A stretch of DNA of 33,836 bases from F2B08 sp046260445 (GCA_046260445.1 JBHEPF010000030.1:1-33836), one strand, 5' to 3'; shown: positions 20,868-30,576, numbered from the stretch's first letter. Translations and numbers: made by a program. Notes: generated by a model from the letters alone, not told the origin.

Positions 20868-21128
20868 TCACCCTCCGGCAAAGGGTGGGAGGACCTCGAG
20901 GCTGGTCGCGGCGCCGACCGGCTCCTCGCCCCGGGCCGCGCGGCCGTCGACGAGGAGCGAGGCCACCTCGAGGACCGGCCCGAGGTCCGGGTGGGCGGCC
21001 TCGAGGGTCGCGACGACGTCGGCCACGGTCGCGCCGTCGGGGAGCGGCACATACTCCTCGGTGGTGCCGGCCGCGGCTCTCGCCCCGGCCCAGTACCGCA
21101 CGAGGAGACCCTCGTCGCTCGGTCTCAT
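20868..21128 (-). CDS. MoaD/ThiS-family sulfur carrier protein
   Basis: 86 residues of the ubiquitin-like fold: LLVRYWAGARAAAGTTEEYVPLPDGATVADVVATLEAAHP, ending PPFAGG. The C-terminal Gly-Gly is the site adenylated and thiocarboxylated by E1-like enzymes, so it is a sulfur donor for molybdopterin, thiamine or another pathway. No MoaE, ThiG or E1 gene is in the window, so the pathway is open. ATG 21128 has GAGAGGA 7 nt upstream; the frame extends to 21164, but that extra segment overlaps the glnR promoter. Confidence 0.88.
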   Translation of the reverse strand: MRPSDEGLLVRYWAGARAAAGTTEEYVPLPDGATVADVVATLEAAHPDLGPVLEVASLLVDGRAARGEEPVGAATSLEVLPPFAGG

Positions 21129-21165
21129 GCGTCGTCCTCTCGTCCGGGGATGGGCCCGTCTCACC

Positions 21166-21171
21166 TATCCT
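21166..21171 (+). promoter_or_regulatory. -10 element of glnR
   Basis: TATCCT, seven bases, then ATG 21179, a leaderless layout. It is divergent from the MoaD/ThiS gene with a 50-nt gap. Confidence 0.55.
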
Positions 21172-21178
21172 GCCTGGT

Positions 21179-21907
21179 ATGGCGCAGATCGTGGTCCTCA
21201 CCTCCGCGCTCGGCCCGAGCACCGAGGTCCTCCCTGCGCTGGGCCTGCTCTCACACCATGTCAGCATCGCGCCTGCAGAGGCGAGCGCCCTCATCGATCC
21301 CGGCCGGATCCGGCACGACCTCGTGCTCGTCGACGCACGCACCGAGCTCGCGTCCGCCAGGTCCCTGTGCCGCGTGCTGCGCACGACCGGCATCTCGGTG
21401 CCCGTTTTCGCCATCCTCACCGAAGGAGGTCTCGCCGGGCTGACCGCCGAGTGGGGCGTCGACGACGTCATCCTCGCCGCAGCGGGACCGGCGGAGGTCG
21501 AGGCGCGCTTCCGGCTCGCGCTCGGGCGCACGGCCGGGGATGAGCCGGACGACCCCCAGATCAACCTCGGCGCGCTCAGCATCGACGAGGCGGCCTACTC
21601 GGCCCGGCTGCGGGGACGGCCGCTCGACCTCACCTACAAGGAGTTCGAGCTGCTCAAGTACCTCGCTCAGCATCCCGGGCGCGTGTTCACGCGCAGCCAG
21701 CTCCTCCAGGAGGTCTGGGGCTATGACTACTTCGGCGGCACCCGCACCGTCGACGTGCACGTCCGCCGGCTACGGGCCAAGCTCGGCACCGACCACGAGG
21801 TGCTCATCGGCACGGTCCGCAACGTCGGATACCGCTTCGTGCCGGAGGAGGCTCCCGAGGAGCATCCGGATCTGGACGCGCCGGACCGGATCGCGCGGCG
21901 GTCATGA
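21179..21907 (+). CDS. glnR: orphan OmpR-family nitrogen regulator GlnR
   Basis: 242 residues. The atypical receiver (1-115) begins MAQIVVLTSALGPSTEVLPALGLL, with DLVLVDAR for the usual phospho-acceptor region, but lacks the normal acidic pocket and Lys. The winged helix (140-225) has LDLTYKEFELLKYLAQHPGRVFTR, EVWGYDYFGGTRTVDVHVRRLRAK and IGTVRNVGYRF, nearly the pattern known for Streptomyces GlnR. No kinase is adjacent, as expected for an orphan regulator. GlnR controls glutamine synthetase and ammonium genes, and in some actinomycetes overlaps with phosphate control. It is coupled to mshD (ATGA). Confidence 0.93.
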   Translation: MAQIVVLTSALGPSTEVLPALGLLSHHVSIAPAEASALIDPGRIRHDLVLVDARTELASARSLCRVLRTTGISVPVFAILTEGGLAGLTAEWGVDDVILAAAGPAEVEARFRLALGRTAGDEPDDPQINLGALSIDEAAYSARLRGRPLDLTYKEFELLKYLAQHPGRVFTRSQLLQEVWGYDYFGGTRTVDVHVRRLRAKLGTDHEVLIGTVRNVGYRFVPEEAPEEHPDLDAPDRIARRS

Positions 21908-22836
21908 CCGCGACCGTCACGACCCGGGACGAGCTCGACGGCCGCAGTGCCGAGGAGGTCCACGCGCTCGCCACCGAGGCCGCCTCCGCCGATGGCGTCG
22001 GCGCCCTCTCCGAGGCCTCCCGGCTCGCTCTCGGCGCCTCCCCCGCCGGCACGCACCACCTGTTGGTGCACGGCCCCGGACGGCTCGTCGGCTACGCCCA
22101 GGTCTGGCCGGACGCGAGCGCCGAGCTCCTCGTCGCGCCGGGAGCCCGCCGACGGGGCATCGGAAGTGCGCTCTGGACCGCCGCGCTCGGCGAGGGCGCC
22201 GCCCGGGTCTGGGCACACGGTGACCTCGCTGCCGCGCAGGCGTTCGCCGCGTTCCGCGGCCTGGTCGGGGTCCGCTCGCTGCTCAAGATGGGCCGCCCGC
22301 TCACCGAGGCCGACCGCACAGCCCGCCCCCTGCCCGACGGGTATGCGGCGACCACCTATGCGGACCGCTCGCCTCAGGTGGCCGATCCCGTGGCCGAGCT
22401 CCAGGAGCTCAACGCGGCCGCCTTCGCCGACCACCCCGAGCAGGGGCGGCTCACGGTCGCCGACCTGCTCTCCCGGATGGATGAGCCCTGGTTCGATCCG
22501 CACGGACTCCTTCTCGTGGTCGACACGGACGGCACCGGAGCCCACTCCCCGGGTTCGGTGCCGGTCGCGTTCCACTGGACCAAGGTCGAGCCGGGCACGG
22601 ACGCCGGTGAGATCTACGTCGTGGGGGTGCGGCCCGCATACCAGGGCCGCGGGCTCGCCGGTCCGCTCACCGATCTGGGCCTGGCCCACCTCGCCGAGCG
22701 CGGCTGCACCGAGGTCATCCTCTATGTCGACGGCGAGAACGCCCCGGCACGGGCGACCTATGAGCGAGCCGGACTGACCGTGCAGACGACGGATCGGATG
22801 TATGCGCCGGTCGCCGCCGATGACTCCGCCGGCTGA
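21904..22836 (+). CDS. mshD: mycothiol synthase
   Basis: 310 residues made of two GNAT acetyltransferase domains. The N-terminal one (about 1-140) contains ELLVAPGARRRGIGSALW. The C-terminal one (about 160-305) contains YVVGVRPAYQGRGLAGPLTDLGLAHLAERGC and VILYVDGENAPARATYERAGL. MshD acetylates the cysteinyl amine with acetyl-CoA in the final step of mycothiol synthesis. The start ATG overlaps the glnR stop. With mscR and its hydrolase at 2067-3829, the window encodes both mycothiol making and use. It is followed 18 nt later by ppk1. Confidence 0.95.
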   Translation: MTATVTTRDELDGRSAEEVHALATEAASADGVGALSEASRLALGASPAGTHHLLVHGPGRLVGYAQVWPDASAELLVAPGARRRGIGSALWTAALGEGAARVWAHGDLAAAQAFAAFRGLVGVRSLLKMGRPLTEADRTARPLPDGYAATTYADRSPQVADPVAELQELNAAAFADHPEQGRLTVADLLSRMDEPWFDPHGLLLVVDTDGTGAHSPGSVPVAFHWTKVEPGTDAGEIYVVGVRPAYQGRGLAGPLTDLGLAHLAERGCTEVILYVDGENAPARATYERAGLTVQTTDRMYAPVAADDSAG

Positions 22837-22854
22837 GCAGGGCAGGATGAACAC

Positions 22855-25137
22855 ATGAGTACCGCCGCGACCATGCCCGACACCCCGTCAGGAGACCAAC
22901 GCGCGGCCGACGGGCCGGTCGTCGTCCCGGGGATCTCCATCACCAGCTCCTCACCGACCGACAACCCGCGGTTCCAGCCCCGTGCCGCCAACGGCCGGTT
23001 CGTCAAGGGGGACGGATCCCCGGGCGGCGAAGAGGAGCAGGCGAGCGACGAGCTGCCGGCGGACCGCTACCTCGACCGCGAGATCTCCTGGCTGCAGTTC
23101 AACGAGCGCGTCCTCCAGCTCGCGGCGGACGAGTCGGTGCCGCTGCTCGAGCGGGCTCGATACCTGGCGATCTTCACCTCCAACCTCGACGAGTTCTTCA
23201 TGGTGCGCGTCGCCGGCCTCAAGCGTCGCATCGCGACCGGGATCGCCGTCCGCTCGGCCAGCGGTCTCGAGCCTCGGGACGTTCTCGAGCAGGTCGCCGA
23301 GGTGAGTCACGAGCTGATGGACCTGCAGGCCGCGGTGTTCCACCAGCAGGTGCGCCCCGCGCTCGAGGCCGAGGGGATCTCGATCGTCGCCTGGTCCGAC
23401 CTGGAGGAGGCCGAGCAGGACGCGATGACCGAGCTCTTCACGACGCACATCTTCCCGGTCCTCACTCCGCTGGCCGTCGACCCGGCCCACCCCTTCCCCT
23501 ACATCTCCGGCCTGTCCCTCAATCTCGCGGTCCTGCTCACCAACCCGAAGACCGGCAAGGAGCACTTCGCCCGGGTCAAGGTCCCACCGCTGCTCCCCCG
23601 GCTCCTCGAGGTCGGTGACGACGCGTCGCACGTCGTTCGCCTCCTGCCCATCGAGGCCGTCATCGCAGCCCACCTCGACCAGCTCTTCCCCGGCATGGAG
23701 ATCGAGGAGCACTTCACCTTCAGGGTCACCCGTAACGAGGACCTCGAGGTCGAGGAGGACGACGCGGAGAACCTCCTCACGGCGCTGGAGCGCGAGCTCA
23801 CCCGGCGCCGCTTCGGGCCACCGGTGCGCCTGGAGGTCGAACAGGAGATGGACGACAAGGTCCTCACGATGCTCGTGCGCGAGCTCGGGGTGTCCGGGTC
23901 CGAGGTGTACCGGCTGCCACGGCCGCTCGACCTCCGCGGCCTCGACGTCGTGGCCGACCTCGACCGCTCAGAGCTGCAGTTCGACCGGTTCCTCGCCCGC
24001 ACGCACCCGGACCTCGCCCCGACCGAGAGCGCCAAGGCCCGCGACCTCCTCGCCGCCGTCCGCAAGCAGGACGTCCTCCTCCAACACCCCTACGACTCGT
24101 TCTCCACCTCGGTCCAGGCCTTCATCGAGCAGGCCGCGGCCGACCCCCATGTCCTCGCCATCAAGCAGACCCTCTATCGGACCAGCGGCGACAGCCCGAT
24201 CATCGACGCCCTCATCGACGCTGCTGCGGCGGGCAAGCAGGTGCTCGCCGTGGTCGAGATCAAGGCGCGCTTCGACGAGGAGAACAACATCTCGTGGGCG
24301 CGGAAGCTCGAACAGGCCGGCGTCCACGTCGTCTACGGGATCGTCGGGCTCAAGACCCACTGCAAGCTCGCCCTCGTCGTCCGACAGGAGCCCGAGGGCC
24401 TGGCCCGCTACTGCCACATCGGAACCGGCAACTACAACCCCAAGACGGCCCGCCTCTATGAGGACTTCGGCCTGCTCACCGTCGACGCCGAGGTCGGCGA
24501 AGACCTCACCCGGCTGTTCAACCAGCTCTCCGGGTGGGCGCCGCGCAGCAGGTTCAAGCGGCTGCTCGTGGCTCCCCGCTCGCTCCGGTCGGGACTCGTC
24601 TCCCACATCGAGGACGAGATCGAGCACCACGAGCGGTCCGGCAACGGCTCGATCGCGATCAAGGTCAACTCCATCGTCGACGAGCAGGTCATCGACGCGC
24701 TCTACCGTGCCTCACAGGCCGGGGTGCCGGTCCAGCTGTGGGTGCGGGGGATCTGCGCCCTGCGGCCCGGTGTGCCCGGGCTCTCCGAGACGATCACGGT
24801 GCGGTCGATCCTCGGCCGGTTCCTCGAGCACTCCCGGGTGTGGGCCTTCGGCGGAGGGGGAGAGCCCATCGTCTACATCGGCAGTGCCGACCTCATGCAC
24901 CGCAACCTCGAGCGGCGCGTCGAGGCCCTGGTCCGCCTCACGGATCCACGCCACCTGGCCGACGTCAACAACCTCATGGCCCTGGGTCGCAGTCCTGACT
25001 ACGCCCACTGGTGGCTCGGGCCGGACGGCCGGTGGACCCGGGTGTCGACGAACGACGAGGGCGAGCCGCTCGGTGACCTCCAGGCAGCGCTCATCGCGAT
25101 GCACGACAGACGTCGTCGCAAGGCCCGGCGGCGCTAG
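22855..25137 (+). CDS. ppk1: polyphosphate kinase 1
   Basis: 760 residues. Domains are an N-terminal helical domain from DREISWLQFNERVLQLA (about 75), the head domain with FTSNLDEFFMVRVAGLKRR, and two PLD-like catalytic domains. The catalytic histidine region is GLKTHCKLALVV (His502), and CHIGTGNYNP (His521) is also conserved. It makes and degrades polyphosphate from ATP. About 70 low-complexity residues precede the domain. ATG 22855 has AGGA about 8 nt upstream. It follows mshD by 18 nt, precedes the Nudix gene by 12 nt, and lies near pst genes. Confidence 0.96.
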   Translation: MSTAATMPDTPSGDQRAADGPVVVPGISITSSSPTDNPRFQPRAANGRFVKGDGSPGGEEEQASDELPADRYLDREISWLQFNERVLQLAADESVPLLERARYLAIFTSNLDEFFMVRVAGLKRRIATGIAVRSASGLEPRDVLEQVAEVSHELMDLQAAVFHQQVRPALEAEGISIVAWSDLEEAEQDAMTELFTTHIFPVLTPLAVDPAHPFPYISGLSLNLAVLLTNPKTGKEHFARVKVPPLLPRLLEVGDDASHVVRLLPIEAVIAAHLDQLFPGMEIEEHFTFRVTRNEDLEVEEDDAENLLTALERELTRRRFGPPVRLEVEQEMDDKVLTMLVRELGVSGSEVYRLPRPLDLRGLDVVADLDRSELQFDRFLARTHPDLAPTESAKARDLLAAVRKQDVLLQHPYDSFSTSVQAFIEQAAADPHVLAIKQTLYRTSGDSPIIDALIDAAAAGKQVLAVVEIKARFDEENNISWARKLEQAGVHVVYGIVGLKTHCKLALVVRQEPEGLARYCHIGTGNYNPKTARLYEDFGLLTVDAEVGEDLTRLFNQLSGWAPRSRFKRLLVAPRSLRSGLVSHIEDEIEHHERSGNGSIAIKVNSIVDEQVIDALYRASQAGVPVQLWVRGICALRPGVPGLSETITVRSILGRFLEHSRVWAFGGGGEPIVYIGSADLMHRNLERRVEALVRLTDPRHLADVNNLMALGRSPDYAHWWLGPDGRWTRVSTNDEGEPLGDLQAALIAMHDRRRRKARRR

Positions 25138-25149
25138 GTCCGCACGCAC

Positions 25150-26112
25150 ATGCCGTCGATCATCCCGGCTTCGGGCACACTGCCCTGGCGCCGCAGCTCC
25201 TCCGGCGCTCTCGAGGTGCTTCTCGTCCACCGGCCGCGCTACCACGACTGGTCGTGGGCCAAGGGCAAGCTCGACCCCCACGAGGAGTGGCCCGTAGCCG
25301 CCGCCCGGGAGACGGCGGAGGAGACCTCGATCCCGGTGGTCCTCGGCCGGCCGCTCCCGCCGGCGACCTATACGGTTCTCGACAACAAGGGTGTTCCCGC
25401 GACCAAAGAGGTCCGCTACTGGGCCGCGACCCCGGTGGGCGCGGGCGGCCCGTTGCGCAACGAGATCGACGAGATCGCCTGGCTGACGGTCCGCGAGGCG
25501 CATGAACGGCTCGACTACTCCCGCGATCGCGACCAGCTCAGGGCCCTGGTCCGGGCCGACCAGGAAGGCGAGCTCGACACCACTTCCTTCATCATCATCC
25601 GGCACGCCAAGTCCGTGTCTCGCTCTTCCTTCACCGGGGCCGACGACCAGCAACGCCCTCTCGACGAGGTCGGTCAGGAGCGCGCGGAGGAACTCGTCAC
25701 GCTCCTCACCGCATACGGCGTGCAGCGGGTCGGCAGCTCACCGTCGGTGCGCTGTGTCGACACCGTCGCTCCGTATGCGGCCCGGCTCGGCCGTGGCGTC
25801 AAGCGCCACCCCTCGTTGAGCGAGGAGGACCACGAGGTCGACCCGGTGGCGGCCGCCGAGGTCACCCGCGCCCAGCTCGGCAGACCCCGCGCCCGGGTGC
25901 TGTGCGGACACGGGCCGGTTTTGCCCACGATGCTGCACGTGCTCTCCGCCCGCTGCTCGGCCAGCGAGTCAGGCCGGGCCGCATCGGTGGTCATCGACGA
26001 TGCGATCGACCTCGGGCTGGCCAAGGGCGAGGCTCTCGTCGCGCACGTCAGCCGCTCCGTGACGCTCGGGCCCCAGGTCGTCGCCGTCGAGCGATACCTG
26101 CCCCGGGCATGA
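25150..26112 (+). CDS. Nudix hydrolase-histidine phosphatase fusion (MutT1 type)
   Basis: 320 residues in two domains. The Nudix domain (1-140) has the box GKLDPHEE...RETAEETS (39-61) with Ser instead of the usual Gly near its end. The histidine phosphatase domain (145-318) begins FIIIRHAKS with nucleophile His152, and has SSPSVRCVDTVAPYAARLG and the second catalytic histidine in VLCGHGPVLPT. Mycobacterial MutT1, beside ppk1, has this architecture and cleans oxidised and diadenosine nucleotides. It follows ppk1 by 12 nt. ATG 25150 has only a weak upstream AGG. Confidence 0.93.
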   Translation: MPSIIPASGTLPWRRSSSGALEVLLVHRPRYHDWSWAKGKLDPHEEWPVAAARETAEETSIPVVLGRPLPPATYTVLDNKGVPATKEVRYWAATPVGAGGPLRNEIDEIAWLTVREAHERLDYSRDRDQLRALVRADQEGELDTTSFIIIRHAKSVSRSSFTGADDQQRPLDEVGQERAEELVTLLTAYGVQRVGSSPSVRCVDTVAPYAARLGRGVKRHPSLSEEDHEVDPVAAAEVTRAQLGRPRARVLCGHGPVLPTMLHVLSARCSASESGRAASVVIDDAIDLGLAKGEALVAHVSRSVTLGPQVVAVERYLPRA

Positions 26113-26141
26113 GGTGGTCGTCCAGCAGATGGACGCCTTTC

Positions 26142-26196
26142 GTTCATCTGATGTTCACCTTGCACGCATCGCCAGGTCACCCTCTGTCTCTACCGT
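26142..26196 (+). promoter_or_regulatory. PHO box and -10 element of the pst operon
   Basis: GTTCATCTGAT (26142) and GTTCACCTTGC (26153) are direct repeats with 11-nt spacing. A degenerate unit follows at 26164 and GGTCACCCTCT at 26175 continues the same phase. TACCGT (26191-26196) fits the -10 element, so the repeats cover the -35 region as in phosphate-activated promoters. The leader to GTG 26282 would be about 80 nt. Confidence 0.8.
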
Positions 26197-26281
26197 CGCA
26201 AGCGCACGCCCGCAGGAGGTCGCGCCGGGCGCTGTCTTGCTGCGCTCCGACACCGTCAACCGAAGCCGAGGCCCTTCGCCC

Positions 26282-27370
26282 GTGAACCGCTCCCCTGCCC
26301 TCCTGGCCGGTGTCGCCCTCGCGCTCGCGCTCGCTCTCGCCGCGTGCACGCCCGTCAACGAGCGCGATCTCCCCGCCGACGGCGGCTCGGAGGTCTCCGG
26401 GTGGATCTCGGGCGCCGGATCCACCGCTCAAGCCGCGGCGATGGAGGCATGGAAGGCCTCCTTCGAGAGCATCCATCCGCAGGTGACCGTCTCCTACGAC
26501 CCCGTCGGCTCCTCCGGCGGTCGTGAGCAGTTCATCACCGGTGCCGTCGAGTACGCAGGATCCGACGCCTATCTCGACGACGAGGAGATCGTCGCCGCCG
26601 GGGAGCGGTGCGGCGCCGGCGAGGTCATCCAGCTGCCGGCCAACATCTCCCCGATGGCCGTCGCCTACAACCTCAGCGGCATCCCCGACCTCCGCCTTTC
26701 GCCCGACACGCTCGCGCAGATCTTCACCCAGGAGATCACGAGGTGGGACGACCCGGCCATCGCTGCCGACAACCCCGGCGTCACCCTCCCCGACACCGCG
26801 ATCACGCCGGTCAACCGCGCTGACGGCTCCGGGACGACGAAGAACTTCACCGACTACCTCGCGTCTGCGGCACCCGAGATCTGGACCTACGGGGCAGTCG
26901 ACGACTGGCCCGTTCGCGGCGGCACCGGTGGGCAGGGCACCTCCGGGGTCGTGGCCGCGATCAACCAGACCAGCGGCGCCATCGGGTATGCCGACGAGTC
27001 ACAGATCGGCGAACTCCCGGCCGCATCGGTCAAGGTCGGGGAGGAGTATGTCGGTCCGTCCGCCGAGGCGGCCGCAAGGATCCTCGACGCCTCACCCCGC
27101 GTCGAAGGACGCGGTGAGTTCGACTTCGCCATCGACATCGATCGGAAGACCGAGGCATCGGGCACCTACCCGATCGTTCTGGCGTCCTACACGATGGCAT
27201 GCACGAAGTACGAGGACCCTGACCAGGCTGCTCTCGTCAAGGCCTTCCTCAGTTTCATGGTCTCGGAGGAGGGGCAGCTCGTGGCACAGCAGAATGCCGG
27301 ATCGGCTCCCATCTCGGAGTCTTTCCGAGCCACCGCGATGACAGCGATCGACGCGATCGAGACCCCGTGA
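26282..27370 (+). CDS. pstS: phosphate-binding lipoprotein PstS
   Basis: 362 residues. The signal peptide ends in a lipobox with Cys22 (LAAC), so it is an exported lipoprotein. The binding domain has ISGAGSTAQAAAMEAWKASFE, VSYDPVGSSGGREQFITGAVEYAGSDA, NISPMAVAYNLSGIPDLRLSP, and VNRADGSGTTKNFTDYL, all PstS phosphate-site motifs. GTG 26282 is used because the lipobox fits; the frame extends upstream into the promoter. It heads pstSCAB and follows a PHO box. A single pstS is present here. Confidence 0.95.
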   Translation: MNRSPALLAGVALALALALAACTPVNERDLPADGGSEVSGWISGAGSTAQAAAMEAWKASFESIHPQVTVSYDPVGSSGGREQFITGAVEYAGSDAYLDDEEIVAAGERCGAGEVIQLPANISPMAVAYNLSGIPDLRLSPDTLAQIFTQEITRWDDPAIAADNPGVTLPDTAITPVNRADGSGTTKNFTDYLASAAPEIWTYGAVDDWPVRGGTGGQGTSGVVAAINQTSGAIGYADESQIGELPAASVKVGEEYVGPSAEAAARILDASPRVEGRGEFDFAIDIDRKTEASGTYPIVLASYTMACTKYEDPDQAALVKAFLSFMVSEEGQLVAQQNAGSAPISESFRATAMTAIDAIETP

Positions 27371-27431
27371 CCGGACTCCCAACACCCCTGACGTCACATC
27401 TCGTCCCCCCTCAGTGCCCGACGGAGAACCC

Positions 27432-28379
27432 ATGAGCACGACGGTGCAGCGCACGGTCCCCCCTTCGGACAAGCCGGTCACCCGCCCGGGAGACAGGATC
27501 TTCGCCGGCCTCTCGACCGCGTCGGGGGTCCTCATCCTGTCGACCCTCTTCGGAGTCGCGGCCTTCCTCCTCTGGCAGGCGTGGCCGGCCATCACCGCCG
27601 ACCCCTCTGAGGTCCGCGGCGGTCAGGGCCTCGTGTGGTATATCGGCCCGCTCGTGTTCGGCACCCTCGTCGCCGCCGTCATCGCGCTCATCATCGCCTT
27701 CCCACTCTCGGTCGGGATCGCCCTCTTCATCTCTCACTACGCGCCCCGCCGCCTGGCGGCGGCTCTCGGCTACATCGTGGACCTGCTCGCAGCAGTGCCC
27801 TCCGTGGTCTTCGGCCTCTGGGGCATCTCGGTCATCGGACCGATGATGCTGGGCATCCAGGCGTGGTCGGTCGACAACCTCCGCTTCCTCCCCTTCATCG
27901 GTGGCCCCGCGTCACCGAAGTCGATGCTCGTCACCGGCACCGTGCTCGCGATCATGATCCTCCCGATCATGACCGCGGTGAACCGTGAGGTCTTCCTCCA
28001 GACTCCGCGGCTGCACGAGGAAGCCTCACTCGCCCTCGGCGCCACCAAGTGGGAGATGATCCAGCAGGCGGTCATCCCGTTCGGCCGATCCGGAGTGATC
28101 TCCGGCGCGATGCTCGGGCTCGGGCGGGCACTGGGCGAGACGATGGCCGTCGCGATCATCCTCTCCGTCTCGGCCCGCTACACCGCCGTCATCACGAGCC
28201 CGGCCAACCCTGGCACCATTGCCGCCGACATCGCCCTCCAGTTCCCCGAGTCGCGTCAGGGTCCGCAGCTGGCCACGCTCGTCGCGAGCGGTCTGGTCCT
28301 CTTCCTCGTCACCCTCATCGTCAACATGACCGCCCGCTGGATCATCTCGCGTCGCGCCGAGTTCTCGGGAGCCAACTGA
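27432..28379 (+). CDS. pstC: phosphate ABC transporter permease PstC
   Basis: 315 residues with about six membrane helices. The permease EAA loop is EEASLALGATKWEMIQQAVIPFGRSGVISGAMLGLGRALGETMAVAII, characteristic of PstC. ATG 27432 (MSTTVQ) has GGAG 6 nt upstream; a start at 27414 is less likely. It starts 61 nt after pstS. It pairs with PstA to form the membrane channel. Its stop overlaps the pstA start (TGATG). Confidence 0.95.
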   Translation: MSTTVQRTVPPSDKPVTRPGDRIFAGLSTASGVLILSTLFGVAAFLLWQAWPAITADPSEVRGGQGLVWYIGPLVFGTLVAAVIALIIAFPLSVGIALFISHYAPRRLAAALGYIVDLLAAVPSVVFGLWGISVIGPMMLGIQAWSVDNLRFLPFIGGPASPKSMLVTGTVLAIMILPIMTAVNREVFLQTPRLHEEASLALGATKWEMIQQAVIPFGRSGVISGAMLGLGRALGETMAVAIILSVSARYTAVITSPANPGTIAADIALQFPESRQGPQLATLVASGLVLFLVTLIVNMTARWIISRRAEFSGAN

Positions 28380-29482
28380 TGGCCATCCCCACTCAGACTC
28401 GACAGACTCCGGCACGACCCGCACCCCCGCTCTTCAGCGACGAGACGAGCGGGATCAAGCCGGGCCGCATCAGCCGCGCTCAGCACGCCGCGATCCTCGT
28501 CGGGTCGGTCGTACTGGCGGCGGCACTGCTCAGCCTGATGTCCGCCCTCGGGCCGTTCGCGCTCTTCACATTGGGCGCCGTGGTCTACCTCGCGTCGGTC
28601 TACGTCGTCGCACGTGCGATCGAAGGGCGCCGGCACGCGACGAACCGCGTCGTGACCGGGCTGGTGACCAGCTTCTTCCTGCTGGCCCTGACCCCGCTGC
28701 TGTCCGTCATCTACACCGTGGTGACGCGCGGGCTGGCGCGCTTCGACCTGATGTTCTTCACGTACTCGATGCGAGGCATTCTCGGTGAGGGCGGCGGCGC
28801 CTACCACGCCATCATGGGCACGCTCATCATCACCGGCATCACGACGCTCCTCTCTGTCCCCATCGGGATCCTCGCGGCGATCTACCTTGTCGAGTACGGC
28901 AACCGGGGACGGCTGGCCCGGGCGCTCACCTTCTTCGTCGACGTCATGACGGGCATCCCGTCCATCGTCGCCGGGTTGTTCGCCGTCGCCCTCTTCACGC
29001 TCTTCCTCGGTCCCGGAGTGCGGATGGGCATCATCGGGTCGGTGGCACTCATGGTCCTGATGATCCCTGTCGTCGTCCGCTCCACCGAGGAGATGCTGCG
29101 CCTCGTCCCCAACGAGCTGCGCGAGGCGGCCTATGCCCTCGGGGTGCCGAAGTGGCTGACGATCACCAAGGTCGTCCTCCCCACGGCTGCGGCAGGGATC
29201 GGCACCGGGATCACGCTCGCCATCGCACGTGTCATCGGCGAGACCGCGCCGCTGCTCGTCACGGTCGGGACGACGACCGGCATGAACCTCAACCCGTTCG
29301 ACGGCCGGATGCAGACCCTGCCGGTCTTCGCCTACTACAGCTACGCGACACCCGGCATTCCGCGTGAGGCCTTCATCGAGCGGATGTGGGCCTCGGTCCT
29401 CACCCTCATGCTCATCGTCATGACCCTCAACATCGTCGCCCGCCTCATCTCCAAGTACTTCGCCCCCAAGACCGGTCGCTGA
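28379..29482 (+). CDS. pstA: phosphate ABC transporter permease PstA
   Basis: 367 residues. The first 100 hold two extra membrane segments (about 38-58 and 60-74), beyond the six of the core permease. The EAA motif is ELREAAYALGVPKWLTITKVVLPTAAAGIGTGITLAIARVIGETAPLL. ATG 28379 shares its A with the pstC stop. The long N-terminal extension relative to about 280-300 residues in E. coli PstA is usual in actinobacteria. A 52-nt gap precedes pstB. Confidence 0.95.
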   Translation: MAIPTQTRQTPARPAPPLFSDETSGIKPGRISRAQHAAILVGSVVLAAALLSLMSALGPFALFTLGAVVYLASVYVVARAIEGRRHATNRVVTGLVTSFFLLALTPLLSVIYTVVTRGLARFDLMFFTYSMRGILGEGGGAYHAIMGTLIITGITTLLSVPIGILAAIYLVEYGNRGRLARALTFFVDVMTGIPSIVAGLFAVALFTLFLGPGVRMGIIGSVALMVLMIPVVVRSTEEMLRLVPNELREAAYALGVPKWLTITKVVLPTAAAGIGTGITLAIARVIGETAPLLVTVGTTTGMNLNPFDGRMQTLPVFAYYSYATPGIPREAFIERMWASVLTLMLIVMTLNIVARLISKYFAPKTGR

Positions 29483-29534
29483 CCACCGGCCAGGACCACC
29501 GCATACCCTCACCACGAACAGGACGTAAGACCAC

Positions 29535-30314
<780 letters not shown>

Positions 30315-30338
30315 CCGGTTCGGGCCAGGCGAACCCGG
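30315..30338 (+). terminator. hairpin after pstB
   Basis: CCGGTTCG (30315-30322) pairs with CGAACCCGG (30330-30338), 8 bp with one bulged C and a 7-nt loop, immediately after the stop codon. It has no T-tract. Confidence 0.45.
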
Positions 30339-30339
30339 C

Positions 30340-30369
30340 TTGCGCCACAGTGGCGTCGACACGCATGCT
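30340..30369 (+). promoter_or_regulatory. candidate promoter of a small Cys-containing protein
   Basis: TTGCGC (30340-30345), an 18-nt spacer and CATGCT (30364-30369), then six bases and GTG 30376. It is the only leaderless candidate in the window whose -10 first base is C other than the XRE promoter. Confidence 0.35.
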
Positions 30370-30375
30370 GAGCCG

Positions 30376-30576
30376 GTGCAGGAGAGCGACCCGCCCTCGT
30401 GGGAGATCGTCGAACGCGGGGTGTTCGCAGTCGCCACGTGCCTGGTCTGTGGGTGGCACTCCCCTGCACGACGGGCGTATGCGACGGCCAGGCGGGAGGG
30501 GAACGAGCACGCCGACGTGTGCCCCGGCGAGTCTGCGCACTCGTCCTGCACACGCCTGACCTCACCCCCGGCATGA
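30376..30576 (+). CDS. small hypothetical protein with a Cys pair
   Basis: About 66 residues, not a family I can name. It reads as a compact zinc-ribbon-like unit: WEIVERGVFAVATCLVCGWHSPARRAYATARREGNEHADVCPG, with a CxxC pair and a later His and Cys as possible metal ligands, followed by a Ser/Thr/Cys-rich tail. The beginning looks protein-like, while the tail is less so, and the end may be unreliable. GTG 30376 is chosen from the promoter layout; TTG 30340 is in the same frame. It lies 61 nt after pstB, in the same direction, but behind a hairpin. Confidence 0.5.
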   Translation: MQESDPPSWEIVERGVFAVATCLVCGWHSPARRAYATARREGNEHADVCPGESAHSSCTRLTSPPA

